A DNA stretch of 64,000 nt from Pelobates cultripes. Its lineage: Eukaryota; Chordata; Amphibia; Anura; Pelobatidae. Numbering within the stretch: the stretch's first letter is position 1; every line of letters starts with the position of its first letter. The position numbers were made by a program, and so were the translations under genes. The notes below the pieces were generated by a model. The model was not told the origin of the DNA and ran no database searches. It saw nothing but the letters and a program-made list of their open reading frames with translations. Below, in pieces: positions 32,797 through 44,489 of this stretch. The stretch spans positions 25,523,430 to 25,587,429 of the forward strand of contig OW240918.1 in the NCBI GenBank assembly GCA_933207985.1, written 5' to 3'.

Positions 32797-33008
32797 TGTG
32801 GTTGAATCATGATGTTCCCCTTGTGGTTGAATCATGCCTTGCAATGCATACTGTTCCCCTTGTGGTTAAATCATGCCTTGCAATGCATACGGTTCCCCTT
32901 GTGGTTGAATCATGCCTTGCAATGCATACTGTTCCCCTTGTGGTTGAATCATGCCTTGCAATGCATACTGTTCCCCATGTGGTTGAATCATGCCTTGCAA
33001 TGCATGCT
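32797..33008 (+). repeat. 39-bp minisatellite, five full units
   Basis: Full units begin GTTCCCC at 32814, 32853, 32892, 32931 and 32970, each 39 bases, preceded by a partial unit. Units differ at one or two positions only. As 39 equals 13 codons, two forward frames stay open and would encode 13-residue repeats, which explains the open frames seen here. Confidence 0.95.
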
Positions 33009-33896
33009 GCAATAAAAACTCAGATCAGAATGCAACTAAAATAGAGTTTATTCGGCCGTAGGCCTGACCAGGCCAAGTCAGTTTGATTAATTAGAATAAA
33101 AGTATTTATCAAAGGTATTAAAATGATCTCTCATAATTGTAATTATGCCTTTTCTTACAGGAAGATATTGTTTTGTGTTTCCTGTAACTACAGGAAAGAA
33201 AATCACAAGTCAAAATGTCTTTAAAAAAAATACATACTTCCCGAGAATGGTGGGATTTTCAGTTTATTTTCTCTTCCCTGTTTTATTGCAGTGTGTGACT
33301 GCTTTTATTAAGCATTGTCTGGAATTTCAAGACTTGTTCCAGTCTGCAGTCCACAAGTTATGCCTTTGACAAGGTTCTGATTTGAAAGTGCCATCCATTG
33401 GGTATTTAATCTGTGTTAGAAAGGGACAGTAACTTCATGTTGCCAAAATATGTTAATAATTTCTAGACCATGTCTTTATGTTTTAAGGATATTCTTCTCT
33501 AATCTATTTTATTATTCTCCATAGCAAGACAGATGCAACATGGGCATCTAATTTTATACAGGAGTTTTTCTTGTATTAGTCTAGACTTGTTCCTTTTATA
33601 GGTTTGGTTATCACGACCTTATTTCCTACTTGCCACTATAATTCTCCAGGATATTCCCTATATTTGAATACCAGGGGGTTGATAACCAGCAGACTCTGGG
33701 GTCCAATGACTTGTCTGAGAAGATATTATGACAATATCCTATTGATTACTTGTTTAGCTTTTGATAAAACTTGTTAGGTTTGTGCAGCTCAATAATGTTT
33801 TTATAACTATTAGATGTATTTGAACTCTGTCCCTCCCACTATAAATACGGCTTGAGTATTCCCACAACTAAATGCTGCCATGTTTGATCAAGAATA
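33009..33896. other. No recognisable gene
   Basis: Unassigned. Contains a short symmetrical GGCCGTAGGCCTGACCAGGCC stretch near 33053 (split by one base) and a 74-codon frame without motifs. Confidence 0.5.
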
Positions 33897-34150
33897 GGGA
33901 AAATTGTTTCATACTTACCATAATTTTATTTTCCTGATCATTCTACATGGAAGCATTACCCATCTACTTTGAGAGTTGGGAAGCTAGTTATAAAGACTGC
34001 CTGTTGGGAAGCGGGTGGATCAATTTAAACCAATTTCAGAGTTCTATTTCCTGTCCTTTCTGCAGCGAGGGGAGGAGCTAACTCATGAGTAAATGCTGCA
34101 AGTATAATGATCAGGAAAAGAAAATCACGGTAAGTATGAAACAATTTTCC
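33897..34150. mobile_element. Foldback miniature element with 47-49-base arms
   Basis: The left arm (33897-33945) and right arm (34104-34150) are inverted copies differing at only a few positions: GGGAAAATTG, GTTTCATACTTACC, TTTTCCTGATCATT against AATGATCAGGAAAA, GGTAAGTATGAAAC, CAATTTTCC. Weaker pairing extends about 20 bases further inward (GGAAGCATTACCCAT against ATGAGTAAATGCTGC). No coding capacity. Each arm, read outward, contains GGTAAGTATG, which matches the consensus 5' splice site. The flanks (AATA / TAAT) hint at a TA target. Confidence 0.85.
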
Positions 34151-34230
34151 TAATTATGCACTAAACAGTAGCTTGGGAGGAAATAAAAATAGCAGCTAAA
34201 TGCAAAGCAATCAGAGATGATAATCTAGGT

Positions 34231-34985
34231 TTACATAGTTACATAGGCTGAAAAGAGACATGTGTCCTCAAGTTCAGCCTTCCTCACATTTGTTTTCTGC
34301 TGTTGATCCAAAAGAAGGCAAAAAGCTCAGTTTGAAGCACATCCAATTTTGCAACACACTAGGGAAAAATTCCCCCTTGACCCCAGAATGGCAGTCAGAT
34401 TTATCCTTGGATCAATAAGCTATTACACTACAGTTGAAAAATGATATCATTGAATAATATGTTTTTGCAAGTATGCATCTAGTTGCTGTTTGAACATCTG
34501 TATGGACTCTGATAAAACCACTTCTCCAGGCAGAGAATTCAACATCCTTATTGTTCTTATGGTAAAAAAAAACCTTTTCTTTGCCTTAGACAAAATCTCC
34601 TTTCTTCCAGTCTAAATGCATGACCTCGTGTCCTATGTAAAGTCCGGTTTGTGAATAGATTTCCACACAATGGTTTGTTTTGGCCCCGGATATATTTGTT
34701 TAATGTTATCATATCCCCTCTCAGGCAACATTTTTCTAAACTAAAGAGGTTTAAATTTGTTAACCTTTCTTCATAGCTAAAATGTTCCATTCTTTTTATA
34801 AATTTTGTTGCCCGCCTCTGCACCTTTTCTAGTGCCATAATACCCTTCTTTAAACCAAGTGCCCAAAATTGCACAGCATATTCAAGACATGGTCTTACCA
34901 GTGATTTATAAAGAGGCAAAATAATATTATCATCCTGAGAATTAATGCCTGGTGTATATCACATTTTACTATAAATTAGTGAAGC
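34231..34985 (-). mobile_element. CR1-type LINE, 3' part, second family
   Basis: On the minus strand ends AGCCTATGTAACTATGTAA, a short repeating 3' terminus of a CR1-like LINE. Coding sequence precedes it. The family differs from the 2.5-6 kb CR1 in both protein and 3' end but is paralleled by the older fragment at 24.9 kb. Confidence 0.8.
34557..34919 (-). pseudogene. CR1-like ORF2 C-terminal remnant
   Basis: 120 codons of the region after the RT domain: YKSLVRPCLEYAVQFW (4-19), LEKVQRRATKFIKRM (30-44), YEERLTNLNLFSLE (49-62) and RGDMI (67-71) line up in order with YRTLVRPHLEY, LERVQRRATKLVHGL and YQERLKDLNMYSLEERRDRGDMI of the other CR1 copy. It starts at an internal Met because the upstream RT is missing. 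Confidence 0.85.
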
Positions 34986-34989
34986 CTAA

Positions 34990-36475
34990 AACAGTGTGTG
35001 GGGTTATTAAATTAGTGGCAGAAAACAATAGTTCATAGTTTGAAAAATACAACCCCAATTGTAATAGCATTCATTGAATTGCAAAAGAAGAAGAAAATTA
35101 TATAACAGCTGTGTGTCAAAAGGGAGTCATATTAATTTGAATCTGCAAATCCAGGTTCAACTAAAAGGATTAACATATTTCCTTTTTTTCAGTAGGAAAA
35201 AGGTACATTTAAATCATTGTAATCTTCATAATTTTAAAGAAAAGGCACCTAGTGGCATTTTAAAGGCAAATGGTTATCCATTTTATCAGTTTCGGGTGTT
35301 TAAGCTTTTAGGAATATAATTAGAAAAATTAAATTAAGCACGTTTATTGCAATGTCTAATTTCCCCCATAATGTTCTTATCATTATGCCATTTCAATGGC
35401 AATTATAAAGTATGTAAAATTGTACAAATTTGTTCCTGATAGCAGACACTTAGATAATTAAGCAGTTAACCATATACTTCATTGGTCAGTCTGCTTAGAA
35501 ATCATTTTATTCACCCCATACCTCTTGCTTTATTTTCCAACATCTCAAGGGATGCAAATAAATGGCACTTGATACTGCTCGGCTACTGAGATGAATGATT
35601 AGACACAGAGCACCTCTACCTCAGATACACACAATTACATGCTTTTCAGAAACCAAAAGATTTCTTCCAAGTAAAAGTCAGACTTGTTGAACTGTCATAT
35701 CTCATATTTGAAACATTCTATATCCACATTGATGGAATCGAAAACATGCACTATGAATTTCTAGAATGAATTGAAAGCATTTTTTTTGTTTCTGTAAGCA
35801 GATTATTATATTAAAAAAAATGTAATTCCGAGTTTAATTGAATTTCTGAGTACAGTAAAAATGCACTTATACTGGAGAACAATGACAATTATGGTTTATG
35901 GATCAATTATAAACTGACATGTAAAATGTACATGTATGTTAAAGGGACTTTCTCTGCGACAGAGCAATACATGTTGCCTAGAGTGGTCTGGTGACCTCCA
36001 CCAATGTGCAGTTACACTGTTTAAAGATGCCTTGCTATGCTAAGAGCCTTTTCCCATTGCCCAGCCTGATCTTTAGACGATTTGATAATCCAAGATTAAC
36101 ACTTTCACATTATCATTGTCAATTTCATCCAAATCGAATCTATTTGACCAACCTTCCCTCTCTCCCATCCTCCCTTCCGCGCATTATCCCGAGATTGGGC
36201 GTATATGACATAATGGGCATTTTTTTTTTATTTATTAAAAATAAAATGTATTATTGTTTCATTTTTGACACCTATGCACTCACAGTTTTCACTTAAGCGA
36301 TGACCAAACATTTGAGCCATGCAACTGAGAGCAGTTTAAGCAGTAGAGTTTGCAGGTAAGAATATTTACCATCCAAGTTAACATAAGAGTAGGACCCACT
36401 GGTAATTGGATGCTTTCTAGGTAGTGGCTGATTTAATGGTATGGTTGTATGATGTTACAAAATCCCTATATTTAG
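34990..36475. other. No recognisable gene
   Basis: AT-rich. A 101-codon frame at 35991-36296 has a normal start but no motif, signal peptide or relatives that I recognise; I treat it as chance. Confidence 0.45.
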
Positions 36476-36479
36476 TTAA

Positions 36480-36560
36480 AGGGAAGTTGTGGGCACCATA
36501 ACCACCTCAACATATTAAAGTGGCTGTGGTGCTTGGAGTCGTGCTGTACTGCAAATGGAT
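36480..36560 (+). mobile_element. TTAA-type AGGGACACT family, left-end fragment
   Basis: TTAA (36476-36479) precedes AGGGAAGTTGTGGGCACC and a small hairpin (ACCACCTCAACATA / AAAGTGGCTGTGGT) as in other copies. The rest of the element is not recognisable. Confidence 0.5.
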
Positions 36561-37109
36561 CACTCATAGTTTAATAGAGATACTCAGTCTCTGACAGCCT
36601 GCAGCCTTGTCTCCAATGTTGATATGGCAGAGGCAGAGCTATGCTTAATTTAATACAAAGGAATAGCGGGCAGGATGATTTAAAATATCAGTCCCACTCC
36701 TTCCCAACTTTCCACAGCAGCCCTTACAGGTTAAACTTCACAGCTCTATTTCAGCAACCAGGAAAGGGGAAAAGGATAATTTTCAGGCTGTAATAGAACC
36801 CTCCATTGTTCTGTATTACAGAGCTAATTTATGTTTGCCTACATATAAACATTAATGATACATTCTGGTGTCATTTTTAGGAAGTTGCATTTGAACAAGT
36901 GACATTGCATTACCACAAGTCTGTATTTGACTTGAATTGTTATTTATTTATTTTCACACTCTAACTCAAATATTGTTAGCTCAGAGATACCATATAGGAT
37001 GTAAAAGTATTTAAACTGAAAAAAAAAAAAATATGAATGATTCCGTTAATATTTCTGTAAAGCAAGTAAAATTGTGTAAATTTACTAAATTTTATTTTTA
37101 TATGTCCCT

Positions 37110-37690
37110 AAGACTTGGAGCATTATTTCAGTTCGAACTGCGATTCATCTGAATTTAGGCTGATCAGCTGATAATTCGACATTTCCAAACTCCAAGCCGA
37201 AATTTAGCAGAAGCATACACAAATAAATACGCAAAAGGCTAAGTACGTTCATTTTGATTCATAATTCTGAATTACATCTGTGGTACCAAAAAATAAATGA
37301 TTGATGGAAAAAAAAGATGATGACTGACTAGGGGACAGCCATTAAATGTTGATTTTATTTACAGGTCAAGTGAGCAGTAAGTAATAGAGGAGCAATAAAA
37401 ATAAATCTATATTTACATATTTCTATATTATATATTTAATTGATATCTGAGTAATAAATATATACATTTTTTTCTGCTCCTACTGTTTTGTATTTGTTAC
37501 TTTTTCTCACTTGATCTGTGAATCGAATGTCGAAAAATGCTCCTATCAGTGTACTGTAAAATATATAGATACATAATCTCATATTGTGTTTTTACATATA
37601 CATTGTTGTGCCCCTTTGGGTTTCTGATTTGGTTCCTGACTCAGTTTTTCTGTACTGAAATTTTTCCGAGCTGAACAGACACATGGCCAA
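37110..37690 (+). repeat. Dispersed repeat family A, copy 3
   Basis: The best-preserved partner of 7885-8510: TCGAACTGCGA, ACTCCAAGCCGAAAT, GACTAGGGGACAGCC, ATTAAATGTTGATTTTATT, CTGCTCCTACTG and a final TTTTTCCGAGCTGAAC occur in the same order over the same length. Non-coding; class unknown. Confidence 0.65.
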
Positions 37691-37719
37691 CATTTAGGCA
37701 GAGAATTGAGCAGTTAGAC

Positions 37720-37790
37720 TACAGGGCGTGATTTATACACCAAAACCACTCAATTAAGCCAAAGTCGTTTTGGTGCTTGTAGTACCCCTT
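37720..37790 (+). mobile_element. TTAA-type AGGGACACT family, right-end fragment
   Basis: Ends GTTTTGGTGCTTGTAGTACC followed by CCT and TTTAG, the right terminus of the family, with the paired ACACCAAAACCACT word just before it (37737-37750). Confidence 0.5.
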
Positions 37791-38193
37791 TTAGGTTTTA
37801 CATATTATGCAACAAAATATAAAAACAGAGTGTAATTTCAGTTCATCTAATCAAAATATTACATGTTTGATAACGATAAAATGTTATGTTTGTAGCAAAG
37901 GATCAAGGCTGAAATCAGTAATTTAATGGGAATATTTACATTTTAATTTTAGTTTTCACACAGAGTGACAATTTGCAACAATGAAACTGTTTTATCTTGT
38001 ATATTCTAAAAAAATGCATAACTTGAAAAAACAATAATAATGTGTATTTTAGTAAGGGTATTCTGTAACAGTTTATCAAAGTTTAAGAGCATTGATTTCT
38101 CAAAGCTCCTTATGTGCTGTACTTCATCTAGTGTTCTTTACCTTATAGCTAATGTTTGCAATTTAATGTACTTAGTCCTAATTTTGAAGTTAA

Positions 38194-38475
38194 AGGGACA
38201 CTATAGGCACCAAGACCACTTCCTCACAGTTTATTGACGTGGTTTGGGTGCAGTGTCCCAGGTCTCTTAACCCTGCAAAGGTAAGTATTTTCGTTTTTGC
38301 TAAACTACAATAATTACCTTGGAGGGTTAACTCCATCCCTAGTGGTCGTTAGGCAACTTTTCGTTGCATAACTGATGCTGGACATCCCCTCGAAACTCCA
38401 GCATCACCTGAAACTCCATAGGAAAGCATTGCATAATGCTTTTCTAAGGAGGAAGTCCTAATACATGCTTTTTTT
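38194..38475 (+). mobile_element. TTAA-type AGGGACACTATAG family, left part
   Basis: TTAA at 38190-38193 then AGGGACACTATAGGCACCAA, a subterminal hairpin (CACCAAGACCACTTC / GACGTGGTTTGGGTG) and the CCTAGTGGTCGTTAGGCAAC block also seen in other copies (TAGTGGTCGTCTGAATGAC at 63.9 kb). No right end was found. Confidence 0.65.
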
Positions 38476-38479
38476 TTCA

Positions 38480-40310
38480 TTGTACTTTTTTTGGGGGGAG
38501 AAATGCTTTTTAACCCTTGAAATACATACTCACTCTTATGTTAGGCACTTTTTGGAGTCACAGCTATAACTAAGGATAAAAGATCTTTTTGTATTTCACG
38601 GGATTGTATGAAGCATCTTTGCCCTGAAGGGGAAACACAAGACAGAAACAATCACATGCTCATCTTGGTAATTTAGTTTATGCTGCATATAGTACCAATC
38701 TTGTCTTTTTATCATCATCTCTGTATCATCACTACAGAGGGCAGCAACAGTCTACACAGCTCCTGAGTATTTATGCAAAAAAATTTCAACATTCTGGTAA
38801 ACAGAAGCATTAAAGAGATTCATGCACAAGCCATAGAAAAGGTGTTGAGTCGAAAATAATTTTTAATTGATTTCATTCTTTGTCATATCTCTCTGCTGCT
38901 AAATGTATGAGAATCTTGCTTAGCAAACCTCATCTCATGGTCAATTTATTTTGCTCTTAAGCTAAATCTAACTTTTTTAAAGTAAAGCGCGAAGTCTATT
39001 TTTTCATTTTTTTTTGTGTTGTAAGAAAGTCATGATACTTTGCTGAACTGGCAGTAATGAAAAATTCATAGAGAAACATGTTTTTAAAAATATTATGTCA
39101 GCAAACAGTTAATTGAAGTTGTAAGTGGTTTGATATTCATGTACACAAAAACATGTTATACTGGTATCTATTACTTAAAAATATAAACATAAAAATAAAA
39201 CATTGTTATGTAATTTTTTTAAATGTTCCTATGGATTCCCTATGTTTACAATATTTTCGTTTTGAGTGAAATATACATATTTAATATCTGATTGCAAATG
39301 ATACATTTTTAAAAAGTCATTCACGAAATAGAAACACATTTTTTTTGCTCTCTTTTAGCAATATTCAGTAATATAATGGCTGTTAATTGTCCAATAATTA
39401 ACTTTTTGCATTAAAATTAAGTTATAGTAATCTTTACCTATATATATCATACTCAAAGAAAAACTTACATTAGATTCATACAGAAATAAAATCTGATAAT
39501 GATGAATATTTATATTGCAATTATTATTAGCATTCCAGTTAAAATCCACTAGACAGCTTTATATAAATAACCCAGATCAGTCTATGGTGATATAGACTAC
39601 AAAATCTGGCCAATGTTAAGAGAATGTTTTCAGTCTGTTCAGATGTAACCAAACAGCTGAAATCCAAATCCACATGCTGAAAATCCAGGAGTAAAATTTT
39701 AAATTGCAGAGTATTTGCCCACTGGCAGTGCAAGCAATCAGACAGCAAATAGTTAAAAACACATTGATAGTGGGATAATTCAGTATGTGTGGCTGACCAT
39801 CTCCCGCTAGCCAACTGCCATTAAAAAGCTAAATAATTAAAGCCTATGGGGATCAATATGAAGCCCATATTACTATATGGAGGATTAAATCCTTACTTAA
39901 CTCCCACCCAACATATGATGAGTGGGGCATATTCCTTGAATGATAAGCAGCCAGTGATTGCTCAACCATCAATACTCCATCCCTGAAGTAGTGGGATATG
40001 GTATGCAAACAATGGGAACAAGGGAAACTTGTCTCTTGTCTCCTCTTATCTCCCACGCTGCCCAACAAGTGAGGAGAGTAAAAGAATGAGATTACCATTA
40101 CTGGTGAACTGAGGTTTGTTAAAATTCTTAGTGAAGTCCTGCCTCTGGGGCATGGAGGAACAATTGCACATCCAGCCCCAGACTATTTAACATGCCTCCA
40201 CTCATTGCCAGAGGGGGGAGACTAGTAGCAGGTCCCATATATGAGGTTTACACATGCATCCCATCACTAATGGGATGAGGACTATAGGGACTTGGAAATA
40301 GTTTTTTAAA
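38480..40310. other. No recognisable gene
   Basis: Mostly AT-rich. Bases 39850-40300 are less AT-rich and may be an old repeat, but I found no partner in the window. Confidence 0.45.
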
Positions 40311-40319
40311 GCAGATCAC

Positions 40320-40434
40320 CGGATGGTTTAGAATGAGATGTGCACTAGAGGCTGTAAACATTGCAGTTCCACTAAAACCGTAATGTTTTCACTTGCAGAG
40401 TTAAGGGGACCGGGGCACTGCCAATGGTGTCCCT
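40320..40434 (+). mobile_element. TTAA-type AGGGACACT family, right-end fragment
   Basis: Contains GTAAACATTGCAGTT / CCGTAATGTTTTCACTTGCAG symmetry and ends GGTGTCCCT followed by TTAA (40435-40438), the right terminus of the family. Confidence 0.6.
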
Positions 40435-40590
40435 TTAAGAGAGATCATTAGAAGCTGACAAAATTAGCTGAGGGAGCAGTCATTAAGAGACAATCTTTAT
40501 TACCAGTTTTATTAGTGCAATAGCAAAAGTAACAAATACAATTACAATCAAACAGTGTGGAGATTTTTTTGTTGGCTCCCCCTATTTTCG

Positions 40591-40880
40591 TAACCCCTTA
40601 AGGACCGATGATGGTTCATTCAGGACCGTCATCGAAAACAACCCCTTGAGGACCAGTGACAGTGCTGAACCGTCATAACGGTATTGGGGTACTTACCTGA
40701 TCGCTGTTGTTCCCCCGGCGGCGATCTGCGTTTATCCCGGTCCAGGGGGACTGCTTGACAGCCCAGGCAGTCTCCCCGTGGCAAATGAGGACCCTGCGGC
40801 CATTTTGACTGCTCTAACATGTGCCTGTGTATCTGCCTGAAGGGGGACTGCCTGTGCTGAGTCCCTGCATGAGTAAAATA
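40591..40880. mobile_element. Element with TTAA/CCCCTTAAGGACC-type end
   Basis: Begins TAACCCCTTAAGGACCGATG, then a hairpin (CGATGATGG / CCGTCATCG) and a second CCCCTTGAGGACC word at about 40642, followed by G+C-rich sequence with CAGGGGGACTGCTTGACAGC. The end is shared with the 72-bp and 1-kb elements; the interior is different. No transposase is present. The right limit is not determined: AT-rich sequence with TA runs follows. Confidence 0.55.
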
Positions 40881-40920
40881 AATAAAAAAGTTAAAAAAAA
40901 AGCAATCAGTGGAAAAAAAT

Positions 40921-41196
40921 AAAATAAGTATATGTATATATATAAGATATATATACATGTATTATATCTATATATAATATGTATATATATCTTATATACA
41001 TAATGTCAAACTAAGTGTATTTTTATATTTATATATACATATAATAATATAAAAAAACACTTATAATTAAATTGCACACGTATATATATAATATATATGA
41101 TAACTATATATATAGTATATATATATTATAAAATATAAATAATAAGTAAACAAAAATAAATAAAAAAATGTAAAAATAATTTTTACAAATTTAACA

Positions 41197-41233
<37 letters not shown>

Positions 41234-41282
41234 ATTTTATTCTAATGGTATTTTGATATATCAAAATACACTTAGAATAAAT

Positions 41283-41324
<42 letters not shown>

Positions 41325-41345
41325 AATAAATAAAAATAATAAAAT
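40921..41345 (+). repeat. TA-rich low-complexity tract
   Basis: Includes pure TA runs at about 41203-41230 and 41284-41317 and several TATATA clusters. The open frame of Ile and Tyr on the minus strand is an artefact of these. Confidence 0.9.
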
Positions 41346-41349
41346 ATAC

Positions 41350-42230
41350 ATATGTTTTTTTGTCTAAACATTTTAAGGCAGTGAATTGTTTTCATTTTGG
41401 TTTGTTTATTAATAAACAATCGATAACGTTAAAGCTTATTTTTATATTAAAAAAAACAGATTATTTCAGTGATAATTTTTTTGAACCCATAGATAAAAAA
41501 AACTTTGTGTTATTATTGTCTTACTACTCTGAAATTGCACACTATGGTTTTTTTTCTTCCTACCGTCCTGTAGTCAAGATTTGTACTGCACAGAGTCTGC
41601 ATTAAGAATTCAGTATTTGAAGCTCTTTTGGGAATAGGATAAAGGAGGAAATTCCTGACAAAGCATATTTTATGCTTGCCCGTCACTCTTATAATTATTA
41701 TACAACACTGGTGTAATCCCATTTTTTACAGTGCTACCGTGAGGTGGCATTATTCGAACAACAGACTATTTCATTGTTTGGCTGTCGAATTATGGATGTG
41801 CCAATGTATATCTACAGGGGAGAGGGTTGGACAGACATTCCACTTAAAATTCTGTCTTCCTAAAATTACTGGAGCATTTCTCCTTAAAATTAACACTGGC
41901 TCCCCTTTAACACTCTATCCACTAACTGTTTTTTGTTATTGTTAGGCTTTGAAATCTCATGACAATAATTCTACAGATCTGGAGACAAAAGTATTGAAAA
42001 AAAGTGGCACAAAAATAAATCTAATTTTTGGTAACCCACTGAGTGCCAAAGTGATTACGACATTGTACTAAATCCTATAATTTTTTTACTTTAAATATTT
42101 TAAAATATTTGAAACGTTGTAGGATTGTGCAGTATCATAATAGAAAGCAATGGAAAAGAATATAACTTGTTTTATTATTTATCGTTTTTGTAGCAATGGT
42201 AACTTCCCTCTCCCATATTGGAATGGCAGG
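41350..42230. other. No recognisable gene
   Basis: Two frames of 81 and 89 codons have no motif; composition is like the surroundings. Confidence 0.45.
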
Positions 42231-42238
42231 ATAATTAA

Positions 42239-42815
42239 AGGGACACTGTAGGTACTCTAAGCACTTGACTATATTGACTGGAGCCCTCTGGTACTGTCCC
42301 TCAATTCAGTGATTAACCATTTTCAAGCAGTTTAAAGGGATTCTATAAGTGCCAGGAATACAAACTTGTATTCCTGGCACTACATCTCCGTCTGTCTCCC
42401 CTATCCCTTGTGCCCCCCTACCGGGTGAATAAAGGGTTAAAAACCCTTTATTTACTTACCGGTTGACACTCTGCTCCTCCGACGTCCTGAGACGAGCGGG
42501 CGCTAATGCTCATACGTGGCAAGTGCTGCGCGCATTAGTCCTCCTCACTGAAAAGCATTGAATCAATGCTTTATATGGGGAAAATCTGACGCTGGGTGTC
42601 CTCATGCAGAGATACCAAATGTCCGTTTTTATCCAGGAAGTACCTCCAGTGGCTTTCTGGGAGACAGCAACTGGAGGCAGGCTTAGTGCTGCAATGTAAA
42701 CATTGCAATTTTTTTGGTACTGCAATGTTTTACATTGCAGCACTAAGTGCAAAAGGGACATTGCAAGCAGACCACTTCAATTTGCTGAAGTGGTCTGGGT
42801 GCCTATAGTTTCCCT
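42239..42815 (+). mobile_element. TTAA-flanked AGGGACACT family, with a nested second left end
   Basis: TTAA at 42235-42238 and 42816-42819; left end AGGGACACTGTAGG, right end CCTATAGTTTCCCT, with a subterminal hairpin (AGACCACTTCAATT / CTGAAGTGGTCTGG at 42768-42800). A second left end, AGGGATTCTATAAG after TTTAA, occurs at 42336 with its own hairpin (GTGCCAGGAATACAA / TTGTATTCCTGGCAC). Either one copy inserted into another or two subfamilies recombined. G+C-rich middle; no frame of significance. Confidence 0.75.
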
Positions 42816-42824
42816 TTAACACTG

Positions 42825-44185
42825 AATGTGGGTCTTTGTTCCCCCACAGGCTAGTCCCCACTGGAAGTATAGTTAAGGCAAAGATTGCACACTTCCTTCT
42901 AGACATATCATTTCATAGCAGCAGTCAGCACTGTTATAGGCTGAAAGCAGTCGGATGACTCTCTGAGCGATTCACAGCCACCCCCTGCTGCCCAAACTAA
43001 TACTTAGTCATTAGCACAAGCAACAAACTATAGTATGCCTTTACATTCTGGATCACCAAGATGGATTTAAGAGAACCAGGACAGCAACCACTGGACTAAT
43101 GGAAATGGAAAAAAATATGCAGAAGATAAAATGTATCGAAACTAAGATAAGATATATTGTCAAGCATAGAATCTGTAATGTATTTATTTAACATTTCTTT
43201 AAACATATACATTACTAATAAAAATGAATTAACTCATAAAAATAACAGTAGAAAAAGATTGACAGAGTATGTAAAGTACAAGTTAGTCTCTAATGTAACA
43301 AGGTTAGAGCTCAGGACAATCTGCCATAAGAGGTCCCAAGTGGCCAAGCTGGGATGTACTCATAAAATACCGTAGATATGTGTTTTGGGATGCAGTTGTG
43401 GGGAGCTTTTTACATCACAGCCAACATGTTTTTGTTTTTTTTAAGAAAAAACGTAAAGGCTATAGGATACCAGTGTATGAATTAAAGAGGAGAAATGTGT
43501 TAAAAAGTGATGAGTAAGGAAGATAATCCTGGCAGCAGCATTCATTATTGACTTTAAGGAGGCTGGGCTGTTACGAGTGAAACTGCTAAAAAAAAAAAAT
43601 AGGTTGCAGAAGTAAGCATGCCATGAATTTCTGTCATTTAACTTTGCACAAATGTGCTGATCTTAGTAAAGTCATTAGACATGAACAATCTAGGTGTGAA
43701 CATGAAATTAATTAAGTTCTGTATAAGGTATCGGTATATTCTATTCTCTGCACATCTTGTTTTGCAAATTCAAGATACTATTAAATCAGCAAGATTTCTC
43801 AAAATCTCGTCATACAAGTACTTGAATACTTTGATGATTGAATAGATTATGTTTTTGGTAACACTCAGAATACAGATTGAACATATATCACTTCGGACAA
43901 GCATCACATTTTAATGGAATCATGAATGTTGAAGCGAACTTAACCCTTTAAGAGAAATAGATTTTCCCAATGCATTGTAACACACACTCCTGGCATTTAA
44001 GAGGTTACATTAGGTGTATATTTGTCTTACATCAAGTGTATGGCATTATTTTTACATATTAAACTTACACAATAACCTTGATCATTGCCAATTTTGTGTT
44101 GAACTATAAGGGTAGGACTAAGTGAGGAGAATTGGTGACCATTTTGAAAATCATGTTTATGTAACATCACACAATATAACCAAAG
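42825..44185. other. No recognisable gene
   Basis: Mixed sequence, no motif-bearing frame. An A run lies at 43588-43599. Confidence 0.45.
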
Positions 44186-44194
44186 CAATATTAA

Positions 44195-44484
44195 AGGTAC
44201 CTACAGGCACCTAGACCACTGCATCTCAATAAAGTGGTCTGGATGCCATGTTTTAACCCTGAAATGTAAAACACTGCTATTCTGCAGGACTGGCAATATT
44301 TACTTAGCAGATTTTAAATGTCTCTAGTGCCTGTTGTACTGGCAGCTCCCAGAGGAGCTTCCACAGAAAAAAAACTGAGTAAAACTCTTGCAAAAGGGTG
44401 GGTGGCAGGGACCTTAACGTTTAGTAGCGCACTATATCATTATAAGCGAATACACATTTGTATTTATAACCCTACAGTATTCAT
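44195..44484 (+). mobile_element. TTAA-flanked AGGGACACT family, 290-bp copy
   Basis: TTAA on both sides (44191-44194 and 44485-44488). Left end AGGTACCTACAGGCACC; right end CCTACAGTATTCAT, its diverged inverse. Left subterminal hairpin TAGACCACT / AGTGGTCTG. Confidence 0.7.
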
Positions 44485-44489
44485 TTAAG

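Noticed and set aside
32814..33008. Possible CRISPR-like array
   Set aside because: Units are contiguous 39-bp copies without spacers, in a genome full of LINEs and LTRs; it is a minisatellite. The same applies to the 32-bp and 132-bp arrays.
35991..36296. 101-codon frame
   Set aside because: No motif or compositional bias separating it from the surroundings.
41067..41351. Ile/Tyr-rich 94-codon frame
   Set aside because: Produced by TA runs; no domain.
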